Shown here piece after piece: positions 6,066-14,012 of a stretch of DNA of 29,514 bases. The stretch lies in NCBI GenBank assembly GCA_036654795.1, contig JAVVRI010000010.1, positions 1 through 29,514 on the forward strand, given 5' to 3'. Position numbers and translations under genes: made by a program. The notes beneath the pieces were generated by a model. It ran no database searches and was not told the DNA's origin. It worked only from the letters and a program-made list of their open reading frames with translations. This DNA comes from JAVVRI01 sp036654795 (GTDB lineage Bacteria; Bacteroidota; Bacteroidia; Bacteroidales; Tannerellaceae). How positions within the stretch are numbered: the first letter of the stretch is position 1; each line of letters begins with the position of its first letter.

Positions 6066-8528
6066 ATGAAGTACGCAGACGTAATACTCCCCCTTTCGCT
6101 GGACGACAGCTATACATATAGCCTCCCTCCCGACCTTTCCGCAGCCGTAACACCCGGTTGCCGGGTGATTGTACATTTCGGAAAGAAACGTTACTACACC
6201 GCCATTGTGATGGAGGTGCACGACCGCGAGCCGGACAGTAGTTTTGTCATCAAGGAGGTGTACGCCCTGCTCGACGCTTCGCCGGTGCTCCGCCGCCCGC
6301 AACTCCGCTTTTGGAAGTGGATCGCGTCATACTACCGTTGCAAACTGGGAGACGTTTACAAAGCCGCCCTTCCTGCCGGACTGAAACTGGAGAGCGAAAC
6401 GGCGGTAACCTACAACCCGAACTTCGAATCCGAACTGCCGCTTCGCCCCAACGAGCAGGCAGTGTTGGATGCCTTTCATGGCGTATTGAAGCTAACGGTG
6501 GCGGAGCTAGAGAAGAAGACCGGCCTGCGCAACGTCGTGCCGATACTTGCCACCCTGATGGCTCGTGGAGCAGTAGAGGTGAGCGAACAGCTGAAACGTG
6601 GTTTTTCGCCAAAAACGCAGACCTTTATCCGCCTTACAGAGGCTTATCACGACGAAACGCGCCTACAAGAGCTCTTCCTCGAAATGAAACGCGCTCACAA
6701 GCAGGAGGTACTTCTGCTTTGCTACCTCGACCTAAGCCATGCAATGAACCCAATGTTGGCGATGGAGGTACGGCGCAAAGAATTGCTCGAAAAGAGCGCC
6801 TGCTCACTCGCAACCCTCGAAGGCTTGCTAAAGCGTGGCGTATTGGAAAGTTACGAGAAAGAGGTAGGGCGCCTACAAGTACCCGTTTGCCGCCTCCAAC
6901 CTCTCAGTCCGCTGAGCGAAGCACAAGAGAAGGCCTATAATGAGATTCACGACAACTTCCGAACGAAAGAGGTCTGCCTGCTGCATGGTGTAACCTCCAG
7001 CGGAAAGACGGAAATATACATCCGCCTCATCGACGAGGTATTGCGCCTAGGACGGCAGGTGCTTTATCTGTTGCCCGAAATAGCCATCACGACGCAGATA
7101 ACCGAACGGCTGGCCAAACTCTTTGGCGACAAAATGCTGGTCTACCACTCCAAGTTTTCCGACAACGAGCGGGTAGAGGTATGGAATAAGCTGCTGCATG
7201 GCAACGAACCAATGCTAGTACTTGGCGTACGCTCTTCTTTGTTCCTCCCCTTCCGTGACCTCGGCTTGGTGATCGTGGACGAAGAACATGAAACGAGCTA
7301 TAAGCAGCAAGACCCAGCACCGCGCTATCATGCACGAAACGCGGCTTTGGTACTGGCCAACATGCACGGAGCAAAAGCGTTGCTCGGCTCGGCAACCCCC
7401 TCCATTGACAGCTACTTTAACGCAACAACAGGAAAGTACGGTCTGATTGAGCTCAACATCCGCTATGGCGACTGCCTAATACCGGAAATCATTCCAGTAG
7501 ACATCAAAGAGCTAAAGCGAAAAAAGATCATGAAGGATACCCTCTTCTCGCCCTTGCTGATCGAAAAGATGAACACAGCGTTGGCAGCAGGCGAACAGAT
7601 CATTTTGTTTCAGAACCGCCGCGGCTTTGCCCCAGTCATCGAGTGCAAGGGCTGTGGCTGGGTGCCGCATTGCGTGAATTGCGACGTCAGCCTGACCTAC
7701 CATAAATATCAGAATCAACTGGTGTGCCACTATTGCGGCTACACCCTCCGCCTGCCACCTGAGTGTCCGCAATGTAAGATGACGGATCTGAAGATGATGG
7801 GCTTCGGCACTGAAAAGGTGGAAGAAGAGGTCACCGCTCTATTTCCCAAAGCACACATCGAACGGATGGACTTCGACACCGCCCGTACCCGTACAGCCTA
7901 CGAGCGGATTATCGCCGACTTCGAGAAAGGAAAAACACAAATACTGATTGGTACGCAAATGCTTTCAAAGGGACTGGATTTCGCAAACGTGACGGTGGTA
8001 GGCATACTCAATGCCGACAGTCTGATGAATTATCCGGACTTTCGCGCCCACGAGCGTGCTTTCCAGCTCATGGTGCAAGTTAGCGGCCGTGCCGGACGGC
8101 GCGAAAAGCAAGGTTCAGTCATCCTGCAAACCAGTCAGCCGGAACATCCACTAATCCGCATGGTACAGCAGTTTGCTTACAAAGAGATGGTAGCGATGCA
8201 GTTGAGCGAACGAAGCATGTTTCGCTATCCTCCATACTACCGACTGATCATTCTTGTTTTGCGCAGCCGTAAAGAAGCGGTATTGCAGGAAATGGCTACG
8301 CAATATGGCGAGAAACTACGTGCCCGTTTGGGTGAACGGGTGCTAGGCCCCGTCATTCCTCCGGTTATGCGCATACAGACCTTCTATGTCCGCAAGATCG
8401 TCCTAAAGATTGAAGTCACAGCCGCCATCACTCCGCTTCGCCAACTCCTGGACGTTGTGCATGCCGAAATGAATACCCTCCCAGCATTCAAGCAACTGCT
8501 GGTACATTATGACGTAGATCCGACATAA
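6066..8528 (+). CDS. priA: Primosomal protein N' / replication restart helicase PriA
   Basis: ATP-dependent 3'-5' DNA helicase that recognises stalled forks and reloads the replisome. About 820 aa, a little longer than E. coli PriA (732). The N-terminal 3'-end-binding domain (KYADVILPLSLDDSYTYSLP) is followed by a superfamily 2 helicase core: Walker A GVTSSGKTE at about 308-316, Walker B DEEH at about 405-408, and GSATPS. Then come the zinc-binding insertion, with Cys pairs in ECKGCGWVPHCVNCD, CHYCGY and CPQC, and the C-terminal helicase lobe (GTQMLSKGLDF, QVSGRAGR). I chose the ATG at 6066; a GTG two codons upstream (6060) is possible. It has its own promoter and terminator-bounded 5' end, with argR next. 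Confidence 0.96.
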   Translation: MKYADVILPLSLDDSYTYSLPPDLSAAVTPGCRVIVHFGKKRYYTAIVMEVHDREPDSSFVIKEVYALLDASPVLRRPQLRFWKWIASYYRCKLGDVYKAALPAGLKLESETAVTYNPNFESELPLRPNEQAVLDAFHGVLKLTVAELEKKTGLRNVVPILATLMARGAVEVSEQLKRGFSPKTQTFIRLTEAYHDETRLQELFLEMKRAHKQEVLLLCYLDLSHAMNPMLAMEVRRKELLEKSACSLATLEGLLKRGVLESYEKEVGRLQVPVCRLQPLSPLSEAQEKAYNEIHDNFRTKEVCLLHGVTSSGKTEIYIRLIDEVLRLGRQVLYLLPEIAITTQITERLAKLFGDKMLVYHSKFSDNERVEVWNKLLHGNEPMLVLGVRSSLFLPFRDLGLVIVDEEHETSYKQQDPAPRYHARNAALVLANMHGAKALLGSATPSIDSYFNATTGKYGLIELNIRYGDCLIPEIIPVDIKELKRKKIMKDTLFSPLLIEKMNTALAAGEQIILFQNRRGFAPVIECKGCGWVPHCVNCDVSLTYHKYQNQLVCHYCGYTLRLPPECPQCKMTDLKMMGFGTEKVEEEVTALFPKAHIERMDFDTARTRTAYERIIADFEKGKTQILIGTQMLSKGLDFANVTVVGILNADSLMNYPDFRAHERAFQLMVQVSGRAGRREKQGSVILQTSQPEHPLIRMVQQFAYKEMVAMQLSERSMFRYPPYYRLIILVLRSRKEAVLQEMATQYGEKLRARLGERVLGPVIPPVMRIQTFYVRKIVLKIEVTAAITPLRQLLDVVHAEMNTLPAFKQLLVHYDVDPT

Positions 8529-8580
8529 AATATATTTATGCAAGAAGAATGACCAGTTTCGCTAAAAAAACCAGTTCTTA

Positions 8581-8614
8581 TTGCATATTTATCCAATAAT
8601 AACGTTTATCTTTG
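8581..8614 (+). promoter_or_regulatory. Promoter of the arg operon
   Basis: TATCTTTG (TAnnTTTG) lies at 8607-8614 with a -33-like TTG at 8581-8583, 23 bases upstream. Transcription should start around 8620, giving a leader of about 20 bases before the argR ATG at 8641. One ArgR-like box overlaps the -33 region and another lies just downstream of the start. Confidence 0.7.
8582..8595 (+). promoter_or_regulatory. Putative ArgR operator (ARG box 1)
   Basis: TGCATATTTATCCA fits TGnATwwwwATnCA, derived from the known ARG-box core, at every specified position. It overlaps the -33 region of the argR promoter, so binding would block RNA polymerase. Binding itself is inferred. Confidence 0.6.
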
Positions 8615-8623
8615 CCGCTGTTT

Positions 8624-8637
8624 TGCATAAATATACA
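8624..8637 (+). promoter_or_regulatory. Putative ArgR operator (ARG box 2)
   Basis: TGCATAAATATACA also fits TGnATwwwwATnCA fully. It starts exactly 42 bp after box 1, twice the 21-bp spacing of tandem ARG boxes known for ArgR hexamers. It sits between the predicted transcript start and the argR ATG. A weaker copy with two mismatches lies on the minus strand at 8529-8542. Confidence 0.6.
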
Positions 8638-8640
8638 ACA

Positions 8641-9087
8641 ATGAGAACAAAGAAGGAACGATTAGAGGCTATATGCCGCATTATAGAAACGGATATTGTG
8701 AGTAATCAGGAAGAACTGCTACAGCAATTGAATGCTAACGGATTTTCGATTACCCAAGCAACGTTGTCGCGCGACATTAAGTTTCTGAAAGTAGCCAAAG
8801 CACATGATGAACTCGGAAACTACTCATACCGTTTATCAGATACCGGCAATGGCATGCAAGCAAAGCAGAAACAAGCAAAAAAGCAATCGGACATTGAGTT
8901 TTCAGGAAATCTAGCCGTGGTTAAGACTCGTCCTGGATATGCCATGGGGATCGCTTCAGACATAGACACACAAGCACCCGACGAAATATTGGGTACTATT
9001 GCCGGAGATGATACGATACTCATCATTCCACGCGAAGGATACAGCCGCGAAAGCATTGCCAAGGCCCTGTCCCGGTTCATACATTAA
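8641..9087 (+). CDS. argR: Arginine repressor ArgR
   Basis: Arginine-responsive transcription factor of the ArgR/AhrC family, 148 aa (family about 150). The N-terminal winged helix-turn-helix shows the signature SITQATLSRDIKFLKVAK (about residues 37-54). The C-terminal hexamerisation and arginine-binding domain shows APDEILGTIAGDDTILIIPRE. The frame is open upstream, but the ATG at 8641 gives the standard N-terminus MRTKKERLEAI and lies 26 bases after the -7 element. It is the first gene of the arginine operon, 24 bases before the GNAT gene. Two boxes around its promoter suggest that it represses itself and the biosynthetic genes. Confidence 0.95.
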   Translation: MRTKKERLEAICRIIETDIVSNQEELLQQLNANGFSITQATLSRDIKFLKVAKAHDELGNYSYRLSDTGNGMQAKQKQAKKQSDIEFSGNLAVVKTRPGYAMGIASDIDTQAPDEILGTIAGDDTILIIPREGYSRESIAKALSRFIH

Positions 9088-9111
9088 GGAATAAAAACAC
9101 GCAATATAGAA

Positions 9112-9756
9112 ATGGAACACGAAGAAGAAATTGATGTAATGGTGGCAGATGAAAGCCACGAGAGATATGTGGATATCATTCTGGATACAATCGAAGCGGC
9201 GGCTAAAGTACGGGGTACAGGTATAGCCAAACGTACACACGAGTATGTAACACAGAAAATGAAAGAGGGCAAAGTCATTATCGCCTTATACGGAGAGGAA
9301 TTTGCCGGATTCAGTTACATCGAGTCTTGGGGAAACAAGCAATATGTAGCCACCTCCGGACTAATCGTTGCGGATAAATTCCGCCAACAAGGACTGGCTA
9401 AGCGGATCAAACATGCTGCTTTCCAATTGGCACGCCTCCGGTGGCCGAAAGCCAAGTTGTTCAGCCTTACCTCCGGCAGTGCCGTGATGAAGATGAACAC
9501 GGAGCTGGGTTATCTGCCTGTCACCTTTGCTGACCTAACGAACGATGAGTCTTTCTGGAAAGGTTGCGAAGGTTGCATCAACCACGACGTATTGACTCGT
9601 ACGGATCATAAATACTGTATTTGTACAGCCATGCTGTTCGACCCACGCGACCCGCGATGCCTGATGCACGAAGAGTTGTTCGACATGCTCCGAAGGAAAA
9701 CAGAACAGAAAGAACAAGAGATGCGTGCAGCAGACTTGGTCATAAGCAAGAGATAA
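9112..9756 (+). CDS. GNAT acyltransferase, likely N-acyl-glutamate synthase of arginine synthesis
   Basis: A 214-aa GNAT-fold N-acyltransferase. The acyl-CoA-binding strand and loop are seen at about residues 80-105 (SGLIVADKFRQQGLAKRIKHAAF, with the R/Q-x-x-G-x-A motif). It is unlike classical ArgA: there is no amino-acid-kinase domain. The C-terminal third carries FWKGCEGC and YCIC, a CxxC and CxC pair that could bind metal. It sits between argR and argG, the place where the first enzyme of the pathway is needed. In Bacteroides, arginine synthesis is reported to use N-succinylated intermediates, and the homologous gene there has been proposed as the glutamate N-acyltransferase (from memory). 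Position and fold are seen; substrate (glutamate) and donor (succinyl- or acetyl-CoA) are inferred. Confidence 0.8.
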   Translation: MEHEEEIDVMVADESHERYVDIILDTIEAAAKVRGTGIAKRTHEYVTQKMKEGKVIIALYGEEFAGFSYIESWGNKQYVATSGLIVADKFRQQGLAKRIKHAAFQLARLRWPKAKLFSLTSGSAVMKMNTELGYLPVTFADLTNDESFWKGCEGCINHDVLTRTDHKYCICTAMLFDPRDPRCLMHEELFDMLRRKTEQKEQEMRAADLVISKR

Positions 9757-9788
9757 AAACAAAACATTATAAAATCAAGAATAATACA

Positions 9789-10991
9789 ATGAAAAAGAAA
9801 GTAGTATTAGCATTTAGCGGTGGTTTGGACACCTCGTTCTGCGCAAAGTATTTATCAGAAGAAAAAGGGTATGATATATATACCGCAGTAGCCAACACCG
9901 GAGGTTTCGATGCCGACGAGTGTAAAACAATTGAAGAAAAGGCTTATAGGTTAGGTGCAGTAAAGCATGTAACATTAAATATAGAGAAAGAATATTACGA
10001 GAAGAGCATTAAGTTTATGGTGTTTGGAAATGTGCTACGTAACGGTACTTACCCTATATCTGTTAGCTCGGAACGTATCTTCCAAGCCATTGCCATCATC
10101 AACTATGCCAAAGAAATCGGTGCAGAGGCAGTAGCCCATGGCAGTACCGGTGCAGGTAACGACCAAGTGCGTTTCGACCTAACTTTTCAAGTACTAGCTC
10201 CCAACATTGAGATTATCACCCCTACCCGAGACATGAATCTGAGCCGCGAGTACGAAATCAATTATCTGAAGGAACATGGCTACGTAGCCGACTTTGCCAA
10301 GATGGAATATTCCATCAACAAAGGCCTATGGGGTACCAGCGTAGGCGGAAAAGAGACCCTTCATTCCAACCAAACTTTGCCGGACAGCGCTTATCCTTCA
10401 CAATTGGAAGCTGAAGACGAGGTAGAAGAAGATATGTTTATCGACTTCGTAAACGGAGAGATAGCTGGAGTAAACGGCGTTACGTATGAAAACAAGGTGG
10501 ATGCCATCCGCAAGGTAGAAGAGCTAGGTGCACGTTGGGCTATTGGTCGCGACATGCATATTGGCGACACCATTATCGGCATCAAGGGACGCGTAGGCTT
10601 CGAAGCTGCCGGTTCACTACTGATCATCAATGCACACAAGATGCTCGAAAAGCATACTCTTACCAAATGGCAACAGTATTGGAAAGACCAACTGGGTACT
10701 TGGTACGGCATGTTCCTACACGAAGCTCAGTATCTGGAACCTGTAATGCGCGACATGGAAGCTTTCCTGCAAAGTTCACAAAAGAATGTTACCGGACGGG
10801 TTATCATCACCTTGCGCCCTTACTGCTACACATTGGTTGGCGTCGAGAGCGATTACGATTTGATGAAGAGCGACTTTGGCGTATATGGTGAAGAGCAAAA
10901 AGCTTGGACGGCAGACGATGTAAAGGGCTTCACCAAGATTCTAGGTAATCAAATGAAGATTTATTACTCAGTAGATAAAAAGAATAATTAA
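9789..10991 (+). CDS. argG: Argininosuccinate synthase
   Basis: ATP-dependent ligase joining citrulline and aspartate to argininosuccinate, the penultimate step of arginine synthesis. 400 aa, normal length. The PP-loop AFSGGLDTS is at residues 8-16. Family segments follow: AHGSTGAGNDQVRFD (about 115-129, citrulline/aspartate site), EYSINKGLWGTSVGG and IGIKGRVGFEAAG. The reading frame is open upstream into the GNAT gene, but the ATG at 9789 gives the standard start MKKKVVLAFSGG, 32 bases after the GNAT stop. The TAA stop overlaps the argC ATG by one base (TAATG), so the two are translationally coupled. Confidence 0.97.
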   Translation: MKKKVVLAFSGGLDTSFCAKYLSEEKGYDIYTAVANTGGFDADECKTIEEKAYRLGAVKHVTLNIEKEYYEKSIKFMVFGNVLRNGTYPISVSSERIFQAIAIINYAKEIGAEAVAHGSTGAGNDQVRFDLTFQVLAPNIEIITPTRDMNLSREYEINYLKEHGYVADFAKMEYSINKGLWGTSVGGKETLHSNQTLPDSAYPSQLEAEDEVEEDMFIDFVNGEIAGVNGVTYENKVDAIRKVEELGARWAIGRDMHIGDTIIGIKGRVGFEAAGSLLIINAHKMLEKHTLTKWQQYWKDQLGTWYGMFLHEAQYLEPVMRDMEAFLQSSQKNVTGRVIITLRPYCYTLVGVESDYDLMKSDFGVYGEEQKAWTADDVKGFTKILGNQMKIYYSVDKKNN

Positions 10992-11959
10992 TGGTAAAGA
11001 TAGGTATTATTGGAGGTGCAGGATATACGGCAGGCGAACTGATTCGCCTGCTACTGAACCATCCCGACGCGGAGATTGTCTTTATCAACAGTAGCAGCAA
11101 CGCCGGTAATAAAATTACCGATGTGCATTGTGGCTTATACGGTGAAACGGATTTAGTATTTACCGATGCCCTGCCACTAAGCGAAATCGATCTGCTTTTC
11201 TTCTGTACCGCCCATGGTGATACAAAAAAGTTTATGGAAGCAAACACCATTCCCGCAAATCTGAAGATTATCGACTTGTCCATGGATTATCGCATTGAGA
11301 GTCCGGAACACAGTTTCGTCTACGGCTTGCCTGAACTGAATCGCCGCCGCATTTGCGAAGCGCAGTATGTGGCCAATCCAGGATGTTTTGCTACCTGCAT
11401 CCAACTTGCTGTCCTGCCATTGGCAAAGCATTTGATGCTAAATAGCGAACTGCATGTAAATGCCATCACGGGGTCAACCGGTGCAGGCGTAAAACCCTCA
11501 TCCACGTCTCACTTCAGCTGGAGAAATGATAATATATCCATCTATAAACCTTTTACCCACCAGCATTTAGCAGAAATAGGGCAAAGCCTTCGTCAGTTGC
11601 AGAAAAGCTTCAATAGTAGCATCAACTTCATCCCCGTACGAGGCAACTTCTCACGTGGTATCTTTGCAACTACTTATCTAGACTGTAAAGTGGAGTTAGA
11701 GGAAATTATCCGTATCTACAAGAAGTACTACGAAGACCATTCCTTCACCTTTGTAACCGAAAAGGATTTGGATTTAAAGCAGGTCGTAAATACCAATAAA
11801 TGTCTGATCCATTTACAAAAGCATGAAGGTAAATTGCTTATAACCTCGATGATAGACAATTTACTAAAGGGTGCCAGTGGACAGGCTGTTCACAACATGA
11901 ACCTCTTGTTCGGTCTCGAAGAAACGGTAGGCTTACATCTGAAGCCTTCTGCATTTTAA
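10991..11959 (+). CDS. argC: N-acetyl(acyl)-gamma-glutamyl-phosphate reductase
   Basis: NADPH-dependent reductase of N-acyl-glutamyl phosphate to the semialdehyde, third step of arginine synthesis. 322 aa. The N-terminal nucleotide-binding motif GIIGGAGYTAGEL (about 5-17) is followed by YGLPELNR and the active-site cysteine in NPGCFAT (Cys132). GSTGAGVKPS lies further on. Near the C-terminus is GASGQAVHNMNLLFG, the usual closing signature. If the organism uses N-succinylated intermediates, as reported for Bacteroides, the true substrate would be the succinyl form. It overlaps the argG stop by one base. Confidence 0.95.
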   Translation: MVKIGIIGGAGYTAGELIRLLLNHPDAEIVFINSSSNAGNKITDVHCGLYGETDLVFTDALPLSEIDLLFFCTAHGDTKKFMEANTIPANLKIIDLSMDYRIESPEHSFVYGLPELNRRRICEAQYVANPGCFATCIQLAVLPLAKHLMLNSELHVNAITGSTGAGVKPSSTSHFSWRNDNISIYKPFTHQHLAEIGQSLRQLQKSFNSSINFIPVRGNFSRGIFATTYLDCKVELEEIIRIYKKYYEDHSFTFVTEKDLDLKQVVNTNKCLIHLQKHEGKLLITSMIDNLLKGASGQAVHNMNLLFGLEETVGLHLKPSAF

Positions 11960-11994
11960 TAAACATGAATCAGACAATTAGAAAACGTGCAATC

Positions 11995-13116
11995 ATGAAT
12001 CTATTTGACGTATATCCTCTCTTTAATATAGAGATTGTAAAGGGAAAAGGCTGCCACGTATGGGATGCAGAGGGAAATGAGTATCTCGACCTGTATGGTG
12101 GACATGCCGTTATTTCGGTGGGACATAGCCATCCCACCTATGTAACTGCTATTACGGAGCAGGTTAACAAGCTGGGATTCTATTCCAATTCCGTAATCAA
12201 CAGTTTGCAACAGAAGTTGGCTGATAAATTAGGCAAGGCAAGTGGATACGATGATTACGCCCTATTCCTGGTTAACTCCGGAGCTGAAGCAAACGAAAAC
12301 GCCTTAAAATTGGCTTCGTTTACGAATGGAAAGAAGCACGTACTGGCCTTTAAAAAGGCTTTTCATGGACGTACATCGGCGGCTGTCCGCGTAACAGACA
12401 ATCCCAAAATCATAGCTCCCGTAAATGAAGATTTAAAAGTAACTTACCTGCCACTGAATGATGCAACTGCAGTAGAAGCCGAACTCCGCGCAGGAGATGT
12501 ATCCTCTGTCATTATTGAAGGGATTCAAGGCGTAGGGGGCATCCAATTGCCTTCAGATAGTTTTATGCAGGAACTACGCGCACTCTGTACACGATATGAG
12601 ACCTGTCTGATTGTGGACGAGATACAGTCTGGTTACGGACGTAGCGGCAAGTTCTTCGCTCATCAGTATGCCGACATAAAACCGGATCTTATCACCGTAG
12701 CAAAAGGCATTGCAAACGGTTTCCCAATGGGAGCTGTGTTGATTAGTCCGGCTTTCAAACCGGTTTATGGCATGCTGGGCACCACGTTTGGCGGCAATCA
12801 TTTGGCTTGTTCCGCAGCCATTGCCGTACTGGATATTATGGAAGATGAGCAGTTAGTAAAGAATGCAGCCCGTGTTGGTACCTATCTGTCGAACGAATTA
12901 CATAAGTTACCAGGCATCAAAGAAGTGCGCGGTCGTGGCTTAATGATCGGCATCGAGTTTGAAGAATCCATCAAAGAGGTACGTAGCAAGCTTTTATTTG
13001 AAGAGAAAGTGTTTACAGGAGTAGCCGGAACCAATACGATTCGTCTGTTGCCTCCGCTCTGTCTGAGCATGGAAGAGGCAGGTGAGTTTATCACCCGCTT
13101 CAAGAAGGTATTGTAA
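11995..13116 (+). CDS. argD: N-acetyl(succinyl)ornithine aminotransferase
   Basis: PLP-dependent class III aminotransferase that converts N-acyl-glutamate semialdehyde to N-acyl-ornithine. 373 aa from the chosen start. It has the PLP phosphate-binding segment NSGAEANENALK (about 94-105), the VDEIQSGYGRSG loop (Asp208) and the Schiff-base lysine in ITVAKGIANG (Lys237). An ATG at 11965 would add ten residues and lies closer to argC. I prefer 11995 because MNLFDVYPLFNIEIVKG matches the usual family N-terminus. It is the last gene of the operon in this window: no transcarbamylase follows, and the next gene is convergent and only 9 bases away. Confidence 0.93.
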   Translation: MNLFDVYPLFNIEIVKGKGCHVWDAEGNEYLDLYGGHAVISVGHSHPTYVTAITEQVNKLGFYSNSVINSLQQKLADKLGKASGYDDYALFLVNSGAEANENALKLASFTNGKKHVLAFKKAFHGRTSAAVRVTDNPKIIAPVNEDLKVTYLPLNDATAVEAELRAGDVSSVIIEGIQGVGGIQLPSDSFMQELRALCTRYETCLIVDEIQSGYGRSGKFFAHQYADIKPDLITVAKGIANGFPMGAVLISPAFKPVYGMLGTTFGGNHLACSAAIAVLDIMEDEQLVKNAARVGTYLSNELHKLPGIKEVRGRGLMIGIEFEESIKEVRSKLLFEEKVFTGVAGTNTIRLLPPLCLSMEEAGEFITRFKKVL

Positions 13117-13125
13117 CGAAACCTA

Positions 13126-13998
13126 CTAAATACGTTCTAACACGGTTTCAATAAGTCCGGTCATAGAGCCTTTGTAGGCGGTGTTCATATGCTTGTCCAC
13201 TCGTCCGGCAATAATACAACAAACGGTCATGGCGCGATGTCCCATCAGGGCAGCAAGGCCGGCCAGTGAGGAGCTTTCCATTTCGAAGTTGGTAATCCGG
13301 CTTTCGTTATAATGGAAAGCTTCTATTTTTTCATTCAGTTTCGAATCGAACAACGGCAAGCGCAGTTCGCGCCCTTGCGGACCATAAAATCCGTTAGCAG
13401 CAATCGTTACGCCACGAAGGATATCATCGCGGGTAATCTGTTCAATTAGCGAAGGATCAGCCGAAACCACATAAGGCAACAGCCCGGAAAGCTTCCAATC
13501 CAGTTGGCGGATCAATTCCGCTTCGAAAGCGGCATCGCGTACTCGTTCGGTGTCTGCGTAGAAGTAGATAACGCCGTCGAAGCCAATTGAGCGCTCTGCT
13601 GCCACATATGTACCTACAGGCACGAAAGGCTGCAGCCCACCGGAAGTACCTACTCGTACAAGCGTTAACTGCCGAAAGTCAGGTTTTACGGTGCGAGTAG
13701 CAAAGTCAATATTAGCCAAAGCATCCAGTTCATTCAATATAATGTCTATATTATCCGTTCCAATACCATGTGATACAACAGAGATACGTTTACCCATGTA
13801 GCTACCAGTAATACTGTGAAACTCACGGTTCGACACTTCGCACTCCTTAGAATCAAAGTAGTCGGCCACCATACTTACACGTTCAGGATCACCCACTAAC
13901 ACAATATGATCGGACAGCTGCTCTGGTTTTAAATGCAGATGGAAAATACTTCCATCTGCATTTATAATCAGTTCGGATGCAGGAATAATTCTTGCCAT
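13126..13998 (-). CDS. Nucleoside phosphorylase (uridine phosphorylase-like)
   Basis: Cytoplasmic PNP/UDP family-1 phosphorylase, 290 aa, splitting nucleosides to base and ribose-1-phosphate in salvage. Visible signatures are the N-terminal phosphate-binding HIVLVGDPERV, VSHGIGTDNIDIIL, the central VRVGTSGGLQP and the ribose-binding TNFEMESSSLAGLAAL. The family's specificity residues cannot be read with confidence, so uridine over purine nucleosides is only likely. It is the last gene of a four-gene minus-strand operon, 14 bases after floA. It converges with argD, 9 bases away, and no terminator hairpin is seen between them. Confidence 0.9.
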   Translation of the reverse strand: MARIIPASELIINADGSIFHLHLKPEQLSDHIVLVGDPERVSMVADYFDSKECEVSNREFHSITGSYMGKRISVVSHGIGTDNIDIILNELDALANIDFATRTVKPDFRQLTLVRVGTSGGLQPFVPVGTYVAAERSIGFDGVIYFYADTERVRDAAFEAELIRQLDWKLSGLLPYVVSADPSLIEQITRDDILRGVTIAANGFYGPQGRELRLPLFDSKLNEKIEAFHYNESRITNFEMESSSLAGLAALMGHRAMTVCCIIAGRVDKHMNTAYKGSMTGLIETVLERI

Positions 13999-14012
13999 AC
14001 CTTGTTCTTTTT

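Noticed and set aside
6311..6940. 209-codon frame inside priA (and a 120-codon frame on the other strand at 6250-6612)
   Set aside because: Both lie wholly inside the PriA coding region in other frames and carry Arg/Ser-rich, low-information sequence.
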